NCBI GenBank assembly: GCA_035235625.1 | Contig: CP141146.1 | Coordinates: 7,682,501-7,746,500, forward strand | Reading direction: 5' to 3' | Origin: Saururus chinensis | Taxonomy: Eukaryota; Streptophyta; Magnoliopsida; Piperales; Saururaceae | Length of the DNA stretch: 64,000 bases | In this document: in pieces, positions 60,932-64,000 of the stretch | Layout: each line of letters starts with the position of its first letter | Numbering within the stretch: position 1 is the stretch's first letter | Position numbers and translations under genes: made by a program | The notes under the pieces: generated by a model | What the model was told of the DNA's origin: nothing | The model's input: the letters and a program-made list of their open reading frames with translations, nothing else | Database searches by the model: none

Positions 60932-62327
60932 ATGGAAGAAATATTGGAGGACCCCGTATATATCTCTATGATAACTATATTGTCTGCAATTGATGAATCA
61001 GATATGCTACATACGTATAGACCTCTCCCACGTCGTTCTATTTCAACAGAAGGTTATCAATACTTGGCACGAAAATTGGAAGGGAGACCGAATGAATTTC
61101 GAGATATGTATAGAATGTATCCTGACTCATTTTTAAAGTTGTGTAGGATATTACGCCAAAATGATTTATGTGATACTAGGTATGTCATAGTAGAAGAAAT
61201 GGTGGCTACTTTCTTACTAGTTGCAGGACATGATCAACGATATTCAATTTGTCAAGATCGTTTGACTAGATCAAAGTGGACAATCAGCAAAAATTTTAAT
61301 AAGGTTTTGAATGCACTTTTCTCATATGCGCCATCATTAATGACAAGTCCTTCTAGTAGCACACCACAAGTAGTGATGCCTGATCCACGGTTCTACCCAT
61401 ATTTTAAGGTTAGAATTTATCTGAATAATTGGTTCATGAAGGTTGACGTGTATATTTATATGTTATGATAGTCGACTTGTCCGTTTATAAGACATTTTAG
61501 TTTTGATGTACAGGATTGTATTGGTGCTATTGATGGAACCCACATAAAGGCAACTCCTTATGGGCCTAGCAAGACGAGTTATCGTAATAGGCATGGTTGG
61601 TTATCACAAAATGTATTGGCAGCTTGCAATTTTAATATGAAATTTATATATGTCCTTGCGGGATGGGAAGGTTCTGCAAATGATGCAAGGATATTAAAGG
61701 ATTCCATAAAGAGAGTTAATGGTCTTCCTACACTATCAGGTATTATAGTGATACATATGTCATATATAATATTTATTTTTATAGTTTCACATTTATATAC
61801 ATATTAATGGTTGTAATTATTTATTAATAGGGAAGTTCTATTTGGTTGATTGCGGCTATCCTAATCGAAAAAAAAATTTAGCACTATATCGTGGAACTTG
61901 TTATCACCTCAAAGAATATAGTACATATGCAAGAAGTTGACCACGCAATTCACATGAAGTTTTCAATCATCGGCATGCGTCCTTGAGGAATGTCATTGAA
62001 CGAATTTTTGGGTGTTTGAAGTCACGCTTTAAGTTTTTTAAAGATCATCCACCCTCTTTTCCTTATGATACTCAAGTGAAAATGGTTTTTGTATGTTGTG
62101 CATTGCATAATTTTCTTCGTAGGGAAAATTGTGAAGATTTGTTTGAAGCCAATAATGAAGATGAAGAGGAAGCACCACGTAATATTCCAGAAGATGGAGA
62201 AGAAGATTCTGATCCAGATAATGATTTGGAGACTCAAGTTAAACAAAGGGCAGCCGCAAATGCATGGAGAGATGAAATAGCTGGCTGTATGTGGAGTGAT
62301 GCGATCCACATGACGATGGGTGTATGA
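60932..62327 (+). pseudogene. Harbinger DDE transposase (DDE_Tnp_4), one nonsense codon
   Basis: Three exons: 60,932-61,408, 61,514-61,739 and 61,831-62,327, all GT-AG, with phases that agree. The N-terminal helix-turn-helix region (FLKLCRILRQ; VEEMVATFLLVAGHDQRY) precedes the catalytic core. The acids are Asp in GAIDGTHI (exon 2), Asp in SANDARIL (exon 2) and Glu in NVIERIFGCLK (exon 3). The conserved ALHNFLR follows, then an acidic tail ending WSDAIHMTMGV. The only defect is a TGA at 61,938-61,940, where relatives have an arginine codon in the RPRN motif before ELFN; CGA to TGA is a single deamination. The product would stop before the catalytic Glu. Transcribed together with, or near, the Myb-like gene 393 bp upstream. 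Confidence 0.93.
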
Positions 62328-62719
62328 GTTTGATGTTAAAATTGCACTATGTCATAATTGGACTATATATTATGAATTGGGGATTTTATTTTTAGTTGTT
62401 TAACTATGCATTATAAATTATAGTTATCAATGTACTATGAATTTTTTATTATTTTATTATAGATTAATTATTTATTTTCACTTATTTAACTAAAATTTAA
62501 GGGATTAATATGTCATATCTTGTGTTTAAATGAGAATTGAATGTTACAAATTATATCGTGTATTTTGTCATGCATTTTAAAAACACAGAATTTTGGCATG
62601 CATTCTAAAATCAAGCATCTAAAATACAGGATTTTAGTTTACATTTTGAAATCGAGCATCTGAAATACACGAATCTAAAATACAGAACGACTAACGCCCT
62701 GTAAGTGAACTTTGTGAGT

Positions 62720-64000
62720 AAGGTTTATGTGTTCTTTCAGCTAAAACTCACTTAGGAAGTTTCATGGGGCAAATTTATTGGGTTATCACTATCCAGACGT
62801 TAATATGAGTTGCCTATGCGTCGGCCAATATAGATAGACATTCAAATTTTTTTTAGCAAAAGGTCTAAATCTCAAAAACAGCATTAATGCCCTCTGACCT
62901 GCCAATATAGATGTAATACAATTGAGGAAAAAAAATTATTTTGATTATTAACGCCTCTTATTCCTTAATACTTCCTCCCTCTTACATTAAAAACTCTTAT
63001 TTATTTTTTAAAAATACATTAAAATTAATATGAGACGAAAGAAATATAGAACAAGCAATCACCTGGACATAATAAATATAAGTCAAACCATTTGCAAGCT
63101 CACGCACAAAAACATATGCCACTCGCTTAGCAAACATGAAAAAAAAAAAGGGGTCCCAAAAAACATATTTCTTTATCCTTTCGTTCTTCACTACATCTAC
63201 AACATTTTATTCTTCAGCCTCTTACGCTCTTCAATTCTTACAACTGATCTCTTGCCAGTGCACATCCCATGTCCCCAAATTAGTACCAGCCTATTATTCA
63301 CCCAATCAAAAATATAATTCATTAATATTGGACAACAATTGGTGACCCAATCTAAATTACACAAGCTTTGGTACAACTAAATCTGTTGAGTTAATAGAAC
63401 AAGTGTATTATATGTTCTTTTAGCTAAAACTCCGTTGAGAAGTATCGTTGGGCATATTTTTGGGTTATCACTATCCAAAAGTTAATATGGCTCGCCCATG
63501 CGTCAGCCAATATATAAGGCAATAGAGAAAAAAAATAGCAAAAGGCCTATATCTAAAAAAACAACATTAGTGCCCTCTGACCAGCCAATATAGATGTAAT
63601 ATAATTGAGAAAAAAAAGAATTGTTTTGATTATTAATTAGCCCCTCTTATTCCTTAATATTCTTTCCCTCTTATATTAATAACTCTATTTATTTTTTCAA
63701 GATACACAAAAGCAATATAGAACAAGCAGTCACTCGGACATAATATAAGTCATACCATGTGCAAGCTCATGCACAAAAACATATGCCACTCGCTTAGCAT
63801 ACACACAAACAAAAAAGGGGTAAAAAAAAACACATAACTTGATACTTTCGTTCTTCACTACAACATTTTATTCTTCAGCCTCTTAAGCTGTTCAACTCTT
63901 GCAACCGATCTCTTGCCAGTGTACATTCCATGTCATCAAATTAGTACTATTCACCCATTCAAAAATATACTTTTTTCATTTTAAATTAATAGCTTTATTT
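62720..64000. repeat. 683-bp tandem duplication running to the window end
   Basis: GTTCTTTCAGCTAAAACTC at 62,731 recurs as GTTCTTTTAGCTAAAACTC at 63,414. The copies stay alignable through GCCCTCTGACC..GCCAATATAGATGTAATA, ACATATGCCACTCGCTTAGC and CTTGCCAGTG to the end of the window. Each copy contains a CTCCCTCTTANATTAA Stowaway-like stretch. The Harbinger element sits just left of the first copy. The open frames here have no domain. Confidence 0.85.

Larger units (their letters stand above)
57053..62704 (+). mobile_element. PIF/Harbinger DNA transposon, 5,646 bp, nearly intact
   Basis: The element at 57,056-62,701 has a perfect 24-bp terminal inverted repeat starting CAGGGCGTTAGTCGTTCTGT and is flanked by TAA on both sides (57,053-57,055 and 62,702-62,704). 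The 3-bp TWA duplication and the two-gene content (Myb-like protein and DDE transposase, both +) are diagnostic of PIF/Harbinger. Perfect TIRs and target duplications indicate recent insertion. A long 5' non-coding part (57.1-59.5 kb) includes a GC-rich block. The only visible defect is one nonsense codon in the transposase. Confidence 0.95.

Overview
This is nuclear DNA from a flowering plant. The evidence is intron-split genes of plant-only families (YABBY, GIL1/DUF641, SKU5-type cupredoxins) in AT-rich DNA full of plant transposons: Ty3/gypsy and other LTR elements, CACTA, PIF/Harbinger, Stowaway MITEs, and LINE and SINE relics. The species cannot be named. The YABBY protein is FILAMENTOUS FLOWER-like, and parts of it look more like monocot or magnoliid than core-eudicot members, but that is a weak hint.

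Layout. 1-5.3 kb: intergenic, with a degenerate 53-bp repeat, a Stowaway MITE and the upstream region of the YABBY gene. 5.3-7.7 kb (+): complete seven-exon FIL/YAB1-clade YABBY gene. 9.2-9.7 kb: LINE 3' relic. 10.6-20.2 kb (-): decayed Ty3/gypsy element (copy 1), interrupted by a 5.5-kb LTR-like insertion that itself holds a truncated CACTA end and a 583-bp solo LTR. 20.2-23.9 kb: CACTA-derived arrays of GTCGCTAAT-type inverted repeats with microsatellites. 24.6-30.8 kb: one ~3-kb solo LTR inserted into another of the same family. 32.75-34.1 kb (-): intronless GIL1/DUF641 gene. 36.5-43.6 kb (-): second decayed gypsy copy, with a 2.4-kb solo LTR in its gag region. 45.3-50.3 kb (-): complete nine-exon SKU5-like GPI-anchored gene with a four-copy 166-bp repeat in intron 4. 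57.06-62.70 kb: nearly intact PIF/Harbinger transposon with a 24-bp perfect TIR, TAA target duplication, Myb-like gene and DDE transposase broken by one nonsense codon. 62.7-64 kb: a 683-bp tandem duplication.

The three host genes (polarity transcription factor, gravitropism/light-related protein, cell-wall growth protein) are independent plant genes, not an operon or pathway cluster. All other coding capacity belongs to transposons. No new multi-gene system is visible. The most informative material is the datable nesting of mobile elements and the almost-autonomous Harbinger element.
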